In this document: positions 25,685-35,200 of the stretch, one piece after another
Numbering within the stretch: the stretch's first letter is position 1
Layout of the letters: each line of letters begins with the position of its first letter
IMG/VR virus record: IMGVR_UViG_3300042988_001339
Span: 1-64,000 of that record
Length of the DNA stretch: 64,000 nucleotides
Source of the DNA: a virus
Reading direction: 5' to 3' (one strand)
Made by a program: the position numbers and the translations under genes
The notes under the pieces: model-generated
The model's input: the letters and a program-made list of their open reading frames with translations, nothing else
Databases searched by the model: none
What the model was told of the DNA's origin: nothing

Positions 25685-26580
25685 CAGCGGACCCGCGCGA
25701 ACGGGCGGAGCATCTCCCGGACGTCCGCCATCTCGTCGAGGTTCAGGGCGTTCCCCGGGGTCTTCGTTTCCGGCTGGGACCGCATGCCGCCCATGACGAT
25801 CGCTGACGCGGACCGGGTCTTGATGAGCGCGGACGTCGTCAGTACGGCGGCCTGCTTGATGACCGGCGGCAGCCCGGACACGCTGATCCCCACCGTGTCA
25901 TGCGCGTACTGCAAGGGGCCCGTGAGTGGGACCGTCAGCGACCCGAAGGTGTACCCCGCGGCGACAGTCACGGTCTCCGTGGAGTTGTTGTCGTACAACG
26001 TGATCCGTGAAACGCCAGGGACGAGACCCGTCCCGTCCGTGACACTGATCTGCGTGGCGCCCGCGGCTGCGGGCGCGGCGAGGGTCGTGTTCGGCCACCC
26101 GTTGACGTACTCCCACTGGCAGTACGCCTCACCGCCGGGCCGGACGATCCCACCGAACTCGATGGGCCCCGTCCACGCCCGGGCCCCGATCAGAGGGACC
26201 ACGAACGCGGCGTCCTCCACCCACACCCGGGACAGGTCCGTGACCGGGGTGACCGCGGAACCCGCCGCGCCGTAAGAGAATCCGGTGACGGCGACGATCG
26301 GCGAGTACCGGCAGTGGATCCGGAGCAGCCCGTCCCGGCCGACCCTGAACCTGCCCGACTCCGTGTCGACCGTCGCCGACAACACCTGGTTGCAGAGCTG
26401 GTCGATCCACGACGACGCCCGCCCGATGATGTTCACGAGTTCCGTCGCGGACGCGGCGGCGTCACCGGGGACGAGCGCGGACGCGTCGACCCCGGACGGG
26501 GCCCGCCGGTACTCCTCGGCCGTGAGGTACGGCCGGGACACCTGCGGGGCCGACGCGGACAGTGCGTAGGTCGCGGTCAC
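25684..26580 (-). CDS. head-tail connector (gp6-like adaptor)
   Basis: 298 aa from GTG 26580; the frame extends upstream to 26835 but that part is Arg/Pro-rich shadow sequence. YLTAEEYRRAPSG near the N-terminus and ASSWIDQLCNQVLSAT are typical of connector proteins that bind under the portal. The middle carries a beta-rich domain (ISVTDGTGLVPG, a phage glycine-rich strand pattern). The C-terminal helix ends EMADVREMLRPFARVR. Confidence 0.65.
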   Translation of the reverse strand: MTATYALSASAPQVSRPYLTAEEYRRAPSGVDASALVPGDAAASATELVNIIGRASSWIDQLCNQVLSATVDTESGRFRVGRDGLLRIHCRYSPIVAVTGFSYGAAGSAVTPVTDLSRVWVEDAAFVVPLIGARAWTGPIEFGGIVRPGGEAYCQWEYVNGWPNTTLAAPAAAGATQISVTDGTGLVPGVSRITLYDNNSTETVTVAAGYTFGSLTVPLTGPLQYAHDTVGISVSGLPPVIKQAAVLTTSALIKTRSASAIVMGGMRSQPETKTPGNALNLDEMADVREMLRPFARVR

Positions 26581-26611
26581 CGGGGGCCCCCTTCTCGGGA
26601 CGACAGGCGGG

Positions 26612-26851
26612 TCAGGCTGCGGTGTTGGCGCGGCAGCGGGAGCAGTCCTTGAACCACGACCGGAACCCGCACCGCCCGCACGTGTGACCCCCGGCCTTCG
26701 CGACGCCACCGAGGGACGCCGGGAAGTACCCCGCGTCCCGCAACGCCTGCTCGTGCGCGGGATGCGCGTCGAAGATCCGGCCCCGGTAGCGGGTCGCGTC
26801 GACCTGCGTCTCGATCGCACCCCGGTCCGGGGCAACCCACCGGCGGCCCAT
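26612..26851 (-). CDS. small zinc-finger protein in head operon
   Basis: 79 aa from ATG 26851, overlapping the upstream stop by ATGA. The C-terminus has two CxxC pairs (CGRCGFRSWFKDCSRC), a zinc ribbon. Position suggests a minor head or assembly role. Confidence 0.6.
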   Translation of the reverse strand: MGRRWVAPDRGAIETQVDATRYRGRIFDAHPAHEQALRDAGYFPASLGGVAKAGGHTCGRCGFRSWFKDCSRCRANTAA

Positions 26852-27282
26852 CAGGCGAGACGCTTCCCGACGATCCCCGTGGCGGGGTCGACCGCCCACT
26901 CGGTGCCGTCGCCGAACGAGACGCACTCGGCGCCGACACAGACGAACTCGCCCGTGTGGTCGCCCTGCACGCGGGGCACCTCCGGGGCCTGCGGCTCGGG
27001 GTCGGGTCCACCCTGGGATGCGGTGGCGGCGGCGTCGGCCGGCGGGAGGTTGGCGTCGGCGGTGTCGATGACGCCGAGCGCTGCGGCGGCGGACGTCACG
27101 GCCGGGTCGGCGTCCGGGTCGGTGGCGTCCGCGGGGTCGGTCGTCGCGGTGTCCGGGGTGGTCTCGGAGTCCACGGCGTCGGCGTCGGTGGGGACGCTGG
27201 TGGTGTCGGTGGCCTGCTCGGTGGCCAGCGCCTCAGCGGCGGCCTTCTCGGCGGCGATGGTCGCGGCACTCTTGCGGGGCAT
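26851..27282 (-). CDS. hypothetical head-region protein, 143 aa
   Basis: Start ATG 27282 rather than upstream. A long acidic Ala/Asp/Thr-rich N-terminus (~1-95) leads into a compact domain (EFVCVGAECVSFGDGTEWAV). It could be a head-decoration or connector accessory protein; none is recognisable. Confidence 0.6.
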   Translation of the reverse strand: MPRKSAATIAAEKAAAEALATEQATDTTSVPTDADAVDSETTPDTATTDPADATDPDADPAVTSAAAALGVIDTADANLPPADAAATASQGGPDPEPQAPEVPRVQGDHTGEFVCVGAECVSFGDGTEWAVDPATGIVGKRLA

Positions 27283-27440
27283 CAGGGGGGCTCCTCGATT
27301 CGGTGCGGGGGTGGGACGGTGGAAGTCGTTGCGTGGCATGGGTGACGCGGGCACCCCACCCCCAAGGAAGGCCACCCGCGCCACCCGCCCACACGCGCGC
27401 CGCCCCCGATCGGGGGCGAGGGCGGCGCGCGCGAGACCAT

Positions 27441-27473
27441 GCCGGGACCCGTTACAGTGCAACGGGTCCCGGC
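27441..27473 (-). terminator. terminator after capsid gene
   Basis: A perfect 13-bp stem (27441-27453 with 27461-27473) with a 7-nt loop, 4 bp beyond the capsid stop. A second GC hairpin lies at about 27397-27432. This would lower expression of genes after the capsid relative to the capsid. Confidence 0.75.
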
Positions 27474-27477
27474 CAGA

Positions 27478-29244
27478 TCACTTCCGGACGATCCCGGACA
27501 GGCACCCGTTCCACGCCGGGGCGTAGCACAGGAACGTCCCGAACCAATACGACGACACGTCGTAGGAGTGCTGGAGCACCGGCCACTGCACGGCCATGTA
27601 GTCCTGCACGTTCACGACGGACCAGACGTCCGACACCTCGGTGTCCGGGATCGGCAGCGTGAGGCTGAGGATCGGGGACACGCCCTGCGGGAGCCAGGGG
27701 TGGACCATCAGGTCCACCATCTTCCCCGTCACGGCGTTCTGGACGCCGCTGATGAGGGTGCCGACGGTGGCCTGCTGCGCCTGGTCCGAGGTGAGCGCGA
27801 TCCGGTACCCGGACGAGTTCGCGTTCAGCTTGATGGTGTCGGAGAGCTGCTTCCGGTCCCCACCGTTGAGGAGGATGAGGTCCGGGTCGGCCTTCACGCT
27901 GTCGTACATCGACGCGAACGCGACGTTGTACTCGTCCGCCGGGTTGCTGCTGAACGTGGTCCCGAGGTTCCGGCGGTAGCCCGACTGCGAGCCGAGAGCG
28001 ATCGTCAGGATGCCGTCGTAGTCGAGGGCCGACGAGTCGTTCGCGACGGTGGGCGGGTTGGAACCCGAGTTCGGGAGACCGCCCGTGCCACCACCGTTGA
28101 AGTTGATCGTGACAGCGCCGTCCTGGCCGCTGGCGATCGCGAGGGTCGCAGCCTGGTTGTCCGGGTTCGGGGTCCGGGCCGCGGTGCCGCTGGAGATGGT
28201 GAGGGTGGCGGGGAACACCGACGCAGCGGCGTTCACTGAGCCCGCGTACACCTTGTACCCGACGGCGCCCTGGACGGCGGCGGCGAGCTGGACGTCCACG
28301 ACGCGGCCCGTGACCGCCGACAGGCCCGTGCTGGTGGCGGTCCCGGACACCGTCTCACCGAACACGGTCGCCGCGGTCACGTACACGAACAGGTTGGCGA
28401 TGTTCGCGGTGTTGCCCTGCTCGCCCGCGCCCGCGACGCGGACCGTGAGGGTCGGGGTACCCGGCGTCGACAGGGCGCCCGCGAACCCGGACGCGGTGCC
28501 CCGGCCACCGAGGAGCAGACGCTCCTCGGTCAGCATCGACGAGTACAGGAGGCTGGTCTGCGAGAGCTGCCGGATGTCCTCGAAGCCCTGCCCGGCGTAC
28601 TGCGCCGACCACGGCACCGAGTCCGACAAGCCGAACTGGAGGTACGGGACGGCGGCCTCGTCGCCCGCGTACGAGATCTTCGGTCCGCGGTTCATCGTCA
28701 GCGAACCGAACGTGGCCGTGCTGGAGTCGGTGATGCCGGGGCGGATGACACCCACACCACCGGTGCCGCTGCCGGTGAACCCGGTGATCCGCTTGTAGCG
28801 GCGGGCCGTACCGGTCCCCTTTTTCCGCGAGATCATGTTGCGGAGCGGCGTCGGCCGCGGAGCGAGGACCTTCGCGCCCTGCTCCAGGTCGAACGCCACG
28901 TACCCGGTGGACAGCGGCGACGTGAGGGTCAGATCCTTCACGATGTCCGCCTGCTGCGCCGCCAGCGTCGCCTTCAGGCTGGAGATCGTGTCCGCGGACA
29001 CGCCACCGACACCCTTGTTCAGGGTGCCCTCCAGCGACTCCAGGCCCTTCACGACGTCCGCGAGGGTGTCGACGGGGGTCGCCGGGGGCGCCTCGAACCC
29101 GGGCAGCTCCGGCGACCAGCCCGTCTTCGTGCTCGGGGCCGTGTCGAGGGCCTTCTTCAGGGTCTCCAGCCGGGTGACGACCTCGGCCGGGTCGTTGGTG
29201 CCGAATGCGGACTTCAGGTCCACGGTTGCACTCACAGTGCTCAC
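27478..29244 (-). CDS. major capsid protein (HK97 fold) with inserted beta domain
   Basis: 588 aa from GTG 29244 (GGAAGG just upstream). A helical scaffold-like N-arm (~1-110) precedes the HK97-type core (TPLRNMISRKKGTG, DSVPWSAQYAGQGFEDIRQL, TSLLYSSMLTEERLLLGG). Residues ~262-360 form a beta-rich Ig/fibronectin-like insertion. The C-terminal part (YDGILTIALG ... DPDLILLNGGDRKQL ... MAVQWPVLQHSYDVSSYWFG) resumes the capsid fold. The product forms the icosahedral head; the insertion may be surface-exposed. Function is supported by the neighbouring protease. Confidence 0.85.
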   Translation of the reverse strand: MSTVSATVDLKSAFGTNDPAEVVTRLETLKKALDTAPSTKTGWSPELPGFEAPPATPVDTLADVVKGLESLEGTLNKGVGGVSADTISSLKATLAAQQADIVKDLTLTSPLSTGYVAFDLEQGAKVLAPRPTPLRNMISRKKGTGTARRYKRITGFTGSGTGGVGVIRPGITDSSTATFGSLTMNRGPKISYAGDEAAVPYLQFGLSDSVPWSAQYAGQGFEDIRQLSQTSLLYSSMLTEERLLLGGRGTASGFAGALSTPGTPTLTVRVAGAGEQGNTANIANLFVYVTAATVFGETVSGTATSTGLSAVTGRVVDVQLAAAVQGAVGYKVYAGSVNAAASVFPATLTISSGTAARTPNPDNQAATLAIASGQDGAVTINFNGGGTGGLPNSGSNPPTVANDSSALDYDGILTIALGSQSGYRRNLGTTFSSNPADEYNVAFASMYDSVKADPDLILLNGGDRKQLSDTIKLNANSSGYRIALTSDQAQQATVGTLISGVQNAVTGKMVDLMVHPWLPQGVSPILSLTLPIPDTEVSDVWSVVNVQDYMAVQWPVLQHSYDVSSYWFGTFLCYAPAWNGCLSGIVRK

Positions 29245-29364
29245 GTCCTTCCATGACGTGGGGCACACCAAGACGGCCGGGCGCCCCGGACGTGGCGGGG
29301 GCCTCTCGTGGCGTGCGGGATGGGGTACAGCAGGAGAGAGGTTGAGGACCAGACCCCGGCGGGG

Positions 29365-31263
29365 TCAGCCCTCGGCGGTCAGCGCCGCGGCCTGCGCCTC
29401 ACACTCATCGGCGCGCCGCTCGTACTCCGCCGCCAGATCCGGGGTCAGGCCACTCCTCGCGGCCCGCCGGAACCCGGCAGCCTTCGTCCGCAGCACGTCG
29501 CCCTCACGGGACGACCGCAGCGCTGCGACCGGGCGGGTCCTCACGGGCCCACCGGGTGCCGCCGCCTTCGCCAACTGCTCCACACGCGCCTTCAGGTCCG
29601 CGTTCTCCGCCGTCAATGCCTCGACGGCCTTCTGGAGGACAGCGGGCCCGGAGGCCTCCGCGTCTGGTGCCTGCACGGTCTCGGGCTGGTCGGCCTTGCT
29701 GATGGTGCTACCCGCCACGAGGGCGGGAGTCTCGATGGACACCGGGGCGTCCGAGGTGACGGCCTTCCCGGCCGATTCGGCGGTGGTGGTGTCGTGGGTG
29801 CAGGCGTCGCAGCAGCCACACCCCGAGGACTTCACCGAGACCACGCCACCCGACAGGTCATCGTCCGGGCCACCCACCAGCACGCTGGCGACAGCCTCCG
29901 CGGCCTCGACCGTCTGGTCCACCGCACCCACCTCACGGGGCGGCGGCGCCTCCCCATTCAGCGCCTCGCACCGCCACCAGCAGAGGAAGACGTCGAGGGA
30001 GTCGAGGAGCATCCGCATGTCCTGCGTCTCGTCGTCACCGTTGAGTGCCTCCGTGGCCTCCGCGATGATCAGCGACAGGAGACCGTTCCGCACCGAGCGG
30101 AGCGCCCCCACGTCATGCGTGACGCCGTCGCCCTTCACGAGGTCCGGGACCGCCCGGCCACGCGCCGACAGGTGCGCGACCACAGCCGCCACGTCACCCT
30201 TCACGGCCGGGGCGGCGACGGGTGCGGCGGCCGGGATGGTGCCCGCGGCCTTCAGCAGGTCCGCGACCCGCGCCGCGAGGACGTCGAGGTCCAGGGCCGG
30301 GGCGTCCGGCGTGACCGCCTTCACCGCAGGCTCCACGGGCGCCTCCGCGACCGGCACGGCGACCGGTGCGACCTCCGGGACCGGGACCGCATCCACGGGC
30401 GGCACGACAGCCGCCAGGGCCGCCCGCCGCGCGAGTTCATCCGCCGGCGACAGGACCGACTCACCCGGCCGCACCATCGGCACGTCCGGCGCGGGCTCCA
30501 CGACCGGGATGTCCCCCGGTGCGCCCGGGGTGGCGGCGTCACCGCCCCCTTCCCCAGCGGCAGCGACGTCACCGCCCACGGGCGCACCGGAGACCGTGCC
30601 CGCCTCGACAGCCACGGGGGCGTCGGCAGCGGGAACCTCAGGGGCGGCCTCGGCGACCTCGGCCGGGCTGTCCGGGACGGCGACGTCCGCGAGATCCTCG
30701 GCGGTGAGGGTCTTCACGAGGTCCGCGCCCTCGGCCTTCTCCTCGAACTCCTCGACACGGACGAGACGTGTCTGCGGGTCGAAGTCGCCGGTGCGGACCT
30801 TCGTACCTGGCTTCGCGGACTTCGCGAGGGTGAGGAGGCACGTCGGGTTCGCGGGCCGGTCCACGAGACTGACCTCCACGATCTGGCCGTCCACGATCCG
30901 GCCACCGGGCGCCGCCTTGTCCGTCGCGATCCGCGGGTTCCTGATGCCGATGCTGAATCCCTTCAGCACCTTCGCCTTCACCTTGGCGATCGACCCCGTG
31001 TCGACGATGTGCGCGGTGATGACGTGCCGGTCACCCTCGTCCTGCTTGTACTCCGTCGCGACACCCGCCGCGATGTTGGAATGCTGCTCCCGGACGTTTC
31101 CGAACGAGAACCACGCGGGCATCGCGGTCTTCAGCCAGGCGGGGTCGCAGACCTGCTGATCGACATCGAGCGTCGGGTCGGTCGCGATGCCGGTCACGAG
31201 GAGCGTCCCGTCGGGCTGCTCGTCGGACTTCGTGATGGCGGCGTAGACGTTCGCGGTTTCCAT
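29365..31263 (-). CDS. prohead protease with long scaffold-like extension
   Basis: 632 aa. The first ~150 residues are a prohead protease: His61 in REQHSN and Ser132 in VEVSLVDRPANP are the expected catalytic residues. The remaining ~480 residues are Ala/Pro/Val-rich with charged helices, an unusual Cys cluster (CGCCDACTHD) and a C-terminal coiled coil. A tail of this kind is likely a scaffold that is cut away during head maturation. Typical proteases of this family are ~200-250 aa, so this is about three times longer. Confidence 0.8.
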   Translation of the reverse strand: METANVYAAITKSDEQPDGTLLVTGIATDPTLDVDQQVCDPAWLKTAMPAWFSFGNVREQHSNIAAGVATEYKQDEGDRHVITAHIVDTGSIAKVKAKVLKGFSIGIRNPRIATDKAAPGGRIVDGQIVEVSLVDRPANPTCLLTLAKSAKPGTKVRTGDFDPQTRLVRVEEFEEKAEGADLVKTLTAEDLADVAVPDSPAEVAEAAPEVPAADAPVAVEAGTVSGAPVGGDVAAAGEGGGDAATPGAPGDIPVVEPAPDVPMVRPGESVLSPADELARRAALAAVVPPVDAVPVPEVAPVAVPVAEAPVEPAVKAVTPDAPALDLDVLAARVADLLKAAGTIPAAAPVAAPAVKGDVAAVVAHLSARGRAVPDLVKGDGVTHDVGALRSVRNGLLSLIIAEATEALNGDDETQDMRMLLDSLDVFLCWWRCEALNGEAPPPREVGAVDQTVEAAEAVASVLVGGPDDDLSGGVVSVKSSGCGCCDACTHDTTTAESAGKAVTSDAPVSIETPALVAGSTISKADQPETVQAPDAEASGPAVLQKAVEALTAENADLKARVEQLAKAAAPGGPVRTRPVAALRSSREGDVLRTKAAGFRRAARSGLTPDLAAEYERRADECEAQAAALTAEG

Positions 31264-31329
31264 GCGTGCGCTCCCTGTCGGGCATGAAGAAGCCCCGGGC
31301 CGGGCGGGCTCCGGGGCTGAGATGTGCGG

Positions 31330-32256
31330 TCAGTCGTCGAATGCGTCGGCCGCGGGCCGTGCGCTGCACCTGCACGCCGGGTGCTGGGGTGGTGCGGGGG
31401 CCCCGAGTTCGTAGGGCCCGCCTTGTTCCCGGGCCGCGCACGCGGGGCAGGCACCGTCGGACGCGGTCCAGTCCCAGCGGGTGATCCCGGCGGCCTCGTA
31501 CTGGAGGAGGGTCGCGCGGGTCATCGCCCGCGCGGTCTCGGTGTGCGCGATCCGCAGGGCCCGTTTCGGGTCGTCGAGGATGTCGGTGCAGTCCCGGGCG
31601 ATCCGGTCAGGGCCGTGCCCGGCTTCCAGGCCGTCGGCGATGCGTTCCCCGAGGCGCTTCACGGTGGTGTCGGTGATGCCCTTGAGGCTGATGCCGGCGT
31701 CGTCGAGGAGCCGCCCGAGTCCCCCGCGGCGTAGCAACTGTTCGGCGTCGGGGGTCGACACGTGGGTGTCGTGCCAGTCGATGCCGTCTGCGATGGCGGC
31801 GAGGTCGGCGGCGGCCCCGGGGGTGGGTGTGCGCCCGGTGCCGTCGAGTTGTTCGGTGGCGGCGTGGGTGCCTGCGAGGAGCGCGTCGGCTTCCAGTCCG
31901 GTGAGGGCGTCCCGGAGTGGTTCCAGGTTGGGGTCGGACGCGGTGAGTGACCCGGTGACGGACTGGATGATGGCGTCGCGGACGCCGTCCGGGAGGGGGT
32001 CGCCCGGGGTGTCACCGGTGACGCCGGTGAGGTCGGCGGGGAGCGGGGTGGGGGTGTGCTGCCGCGCGGTGAAGATTGCGGCGAGGATTGCGCCCGGCGT
32101 GAAGACAGCACGGATTGCCGCCGTGATGACAGTAACCCATGCGAGGGCTAGGGTGATGTCGTAGCGGGATTGGGGTTCACGTGTCCCCTGGTCTCGCCAC
32201 CCTTTCGTGAGGGTGGCGCGGGTGGCCCGGCCGGTGATGACCTGGGCCACCCGCAT
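31330..32256 (-). CDS. Mu F-like minor head protein
   Basis: 308 aa from ATG 32256. The C-terminal ~110 residues show the Mu F pattern: RIAHTETARAMTRATLLQYE, then WTASDGACPACAAREQGG and PPQHPACRCSARP, with paired Cys and His. The N-terminal half is helical. These proteins bind the portal and can be ejected with DNA. The best RBS (AGGAGGGGG near 32290) is too far from this ATG, so the true start could differ. Confidence 0.75.
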   Translation of the reverse strand: MRVAQVITGRATRATLTKGWRDQGTREPQSRYDITLALAWVTVITAAIRAVFTPGAILAAIFTARQHTPTPLPADLTGVTGDTPGDPLPDGVRDAIIQSVTGSLTASDPNLEPLRDALTGLEADALLAGTHAATEQLDGTGRTPTPGAAADLAAIADGIDWHDTHVSTPDAEQLLRRGGLGRLLDDAGISLKGITDTTVKRLGERIADGLEAGHGPDRIARDCTDILDDPKRALRIAHTETARAMTRATLLQYEAAGITRWDWTASDGACPACAAREQGGPYELGAPAPPQHPACRCSARPAADAFDD

Positions 32257-32297
32257 GGTGGCGCGTGCGCGGGCGTCGACGTCGCCACCCCCTCCTG

Positions 32298-35200
32298 TTA
32301 GATGTCGAGGCAGGCGACGGCGGCGGCGTAGTCGCCGTCTCCGGCTAGTGCGTTCGCGGCCTCCGCGATGTGTGACGCGTGGGCCTGGAATCCGAAGGGG
32401 CGCCAGGGCCTGTCGCCTTTCCGGACGCGGCGGACGAACATGCGGAACGCCGTGGATTCGGCGGCCTTCGCGGTGTCGTCTGCCCCGAGCGCCTGCAACA
32501 CGACGTCGAGGCTGGCCGCGAGCTCTGCTCGGACGGCGGGGTTCCCCCGGAGGTCGGCGGGTGCCCACCACGCGAGGGCCTCGGTGACGTCCCCGTCGGG
32601 GTCGTCTGGGTTGGTGACCCACCGGTCGCCGCGGATGTTGACGGCGTCCTCGTCGGGGACCTGGAGGACAACACCGACGTACCCGCCGGACTGCCAGCCT
32701 CCGGTGACGTCCCCGGGTGGGACGTGCATGCCGGTCTCTTCGGCCCATTCGCGGCGGGCCGTTTCCTCCGGGGTTTCGACGCCGTCCACGCACCCGCCGG
32801 GGAGTTCCCACGTGCCGGATGCGGGGTCGCCGTCGGTGAGGGCCCGCTGGAGCATGAGGACCCGCCCGGTGGATCGGGCTTGGATGGCGAGGCCGGCGGC
32901 GACTACGGGGGCCGGGCCGGTCTCGTCTTCGGGTTGTGCGGCCTTGGCGGTGCGGGGGGCGGGGACCTTGACGGGTTCCTGTTCCCTGTCCGTGGGCTCG
33001 TCGTCCTCGGTGTCGCCCTGGTCGGTGTCGGGGTCGTCGTCGGGCGTATTGCCCGCCGGGGCGGTGAGTGCCGCCTGTGCCGCTGCGGCGGTCGTGAGGA
33101 CGGTGTTCGCGCGGTCCGCGATCCCCGCCAACGGGATGACCGTGTTCCCCGCGTACAGGAGCGGCATGTCCGCTTCGGGGACGTCGAAGCGGGGCAACCC
33201 CGCCTCGTCGCGGCCCTCGTTGATGGTTTTCCGTCCGGTCCGCACGCGCTCCGACTCGGCGGCCTCATCGTCCTCGTCATCATCGAAGACGAACGAGAAC
33301 TCCAAGGTCTCGGGCATCCCCAGGTACTCGGCGCTGATGGCGTTGATGATGCCAGCCATCCACTTCGCTGTGGGTTTGGTGGCGCGGCGTTCGTTGCGGC
33401 GTTCGTCGCCTTCGTCGAAGCCGGCGCCGCCGAGTCCTCCGGATGGGGGGAATCCGAGTTCTTGTGCGGTGATGTCGAAGTGGTTCCCGATCATGCGGAT
33501 CAGGAACAGGTCATAGTCGGGCTTGTACCGGGACTCCAGTGACGGCAGGAGGGTCGGGACGAACCCTGCGGGGAGCATTTTCGCCCGGTGCCGTTCCGCG
33601 ATGTTCCCCGACAGCATGTCGTTGAACACGGTCTCGTACGCCCGCAACTGGTCGGGCGTCATGTTCGCATTCACGTTGATCAACAGTTCGGGGGCTACCC
33701 CGTCGTCGTACTCCGAGTTCATCCACGCGCGCCGCTTCAGGTACAGGTCGGCGTCCTGGATGGCCTGCTCCGTGGGGCCGTACCCGTAGGGGGTGTGGGT
33801 GCGGCGGTTCCGGGGCCGGTAGATGAGGCTGTCCGCGGTGTACTCGCCGTCCGCCTGGTTCGACGCGGTGAACTCGCCGCGGGGGAACCCGTGAAGGATC
33901 TGCTGGTAGGCGGGCCCCTCCTGCGGCGTGGACCCGGTGTGGTCAAGCAGCGGCTTGATGGTGTTACCGCACCACGCCGGACGCCCGTTGCGGCGGACGT
34001 ACAGGACCTCATTGGGCACGCTGACGCAGTACACGTCCCCCTCGTAGGGGACGGTCGTCATCGACGTGATCTTGTTGCTGCGTGCGCGCCGAAGCGAGAT
34101 GTCGTAGCGGTCCCGCTTGAGCGATCCCGCCCTGCGGTGCACGCCCGCGGAGAACCCGAGCTTGACCGCTATCTCCTGGACGGCGCCCGCAATCATGGGG
34201 CTCGTCGTGGTGATGTAGCGCGCCTTCGGGTCCCCGTGCCCGACCCAGCCGTCACCCAGCCAGTAGAAGTGCAGGAAGATCTCCAACTGGCGGGCCGACA
34301 TGTTGAGGATCTCGGACGGGACGGACTTCTCCCACGACTTCCCGAACCGCGCCACATACTCGGCCAGGGTGCGACTGTAGACGAGGAACCCGCGACCGGA
34401 CTCAGCCGCAGGTCGCCCCAAGATCCGTGCCAGCAAATCCTTGAACTCCTGGTAGCCCTTGGACTTGGACTCCTGTGAGATGACGACCGTCGAGTCGTAC
34501 TTTCCGTGGGATCCGCGCTTGTCGACGTGCCCCTCCGCAAGGTACATGCCCATGAAGGCGGCGAAGTCGTCGCCGGACATGCGGAAGTCGCTCGACCGCT
34601 TGCCGGCGGCCGGGATGACGAACTCGTCGAGGTCGGGGGCGTCCCATGACGCGACCACGGGGATGCGGGGGGTGTCGCCACAGGCGAGGGCAAGGGCTTC
34701 GGCGGGGATGATGACTTCACCGCGACCCCGGCTTGCGTGGCCGCCCAGCACCCGCGGGAGGGACTCCACGAGCATCCGGTGGTTTGGCGTCACCAGCAGG
34801 TCGATCGCCCGGGACGTGAAGTGGTACATCGGGCCGTCGTGGCGGGCCTTGTGGAAGTAGGTGGCCTGCTGCCATTCGAAGGCGTGGGTCTTCTGGTTGC
34901 GGGTGGCGAACTCGTCGTCCGTCGTGGTGTCGGCAAACTTCACCCAGCCGCGGCGGGTGAGAACCTCGGTGTCGTCGGAGTAGCACGACCCGTCCAGGAT
35001 CGTCAGGGAGTGGAGGTCCCCACCCAACGTCGCCCGCGGGAAGATGCTGAGCGCGTCAAGGACCAGCGCCTCCTCCATCGCGGCACCCAGCCAGTCCTCC
35101 ATCGTCCAGCCCTGGATCTGGTCAGGGTGCTTCCACCACCGCTTGAGGTTGGTGATCTGCTCGGCGTTGTCCCTGCGGAACGACCGCTCCCACGCCGCGC

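Noticed and set aside
25684-26835. Connector gene starting at 26835
   Set aside because: The first 85 codons overlap the zinc-finger gene and translate to Arg/Ser/Pro-rich sequence; GTG 26580 fits the family N-terminus.
29308-31287. Plus-strand open frame opposite the prohead protease
   Set aside because: The minus frame has the catalytic His and Ser motifs and good coding character; the plus frame is Arg/Gly/His-rich shadow sequence.
32379-33542. Two plus-strand frames opposite the portal and Nudix region
   Set aside because: No recognisable domain; the minus frame carries the full Nudix box and portal sequence.
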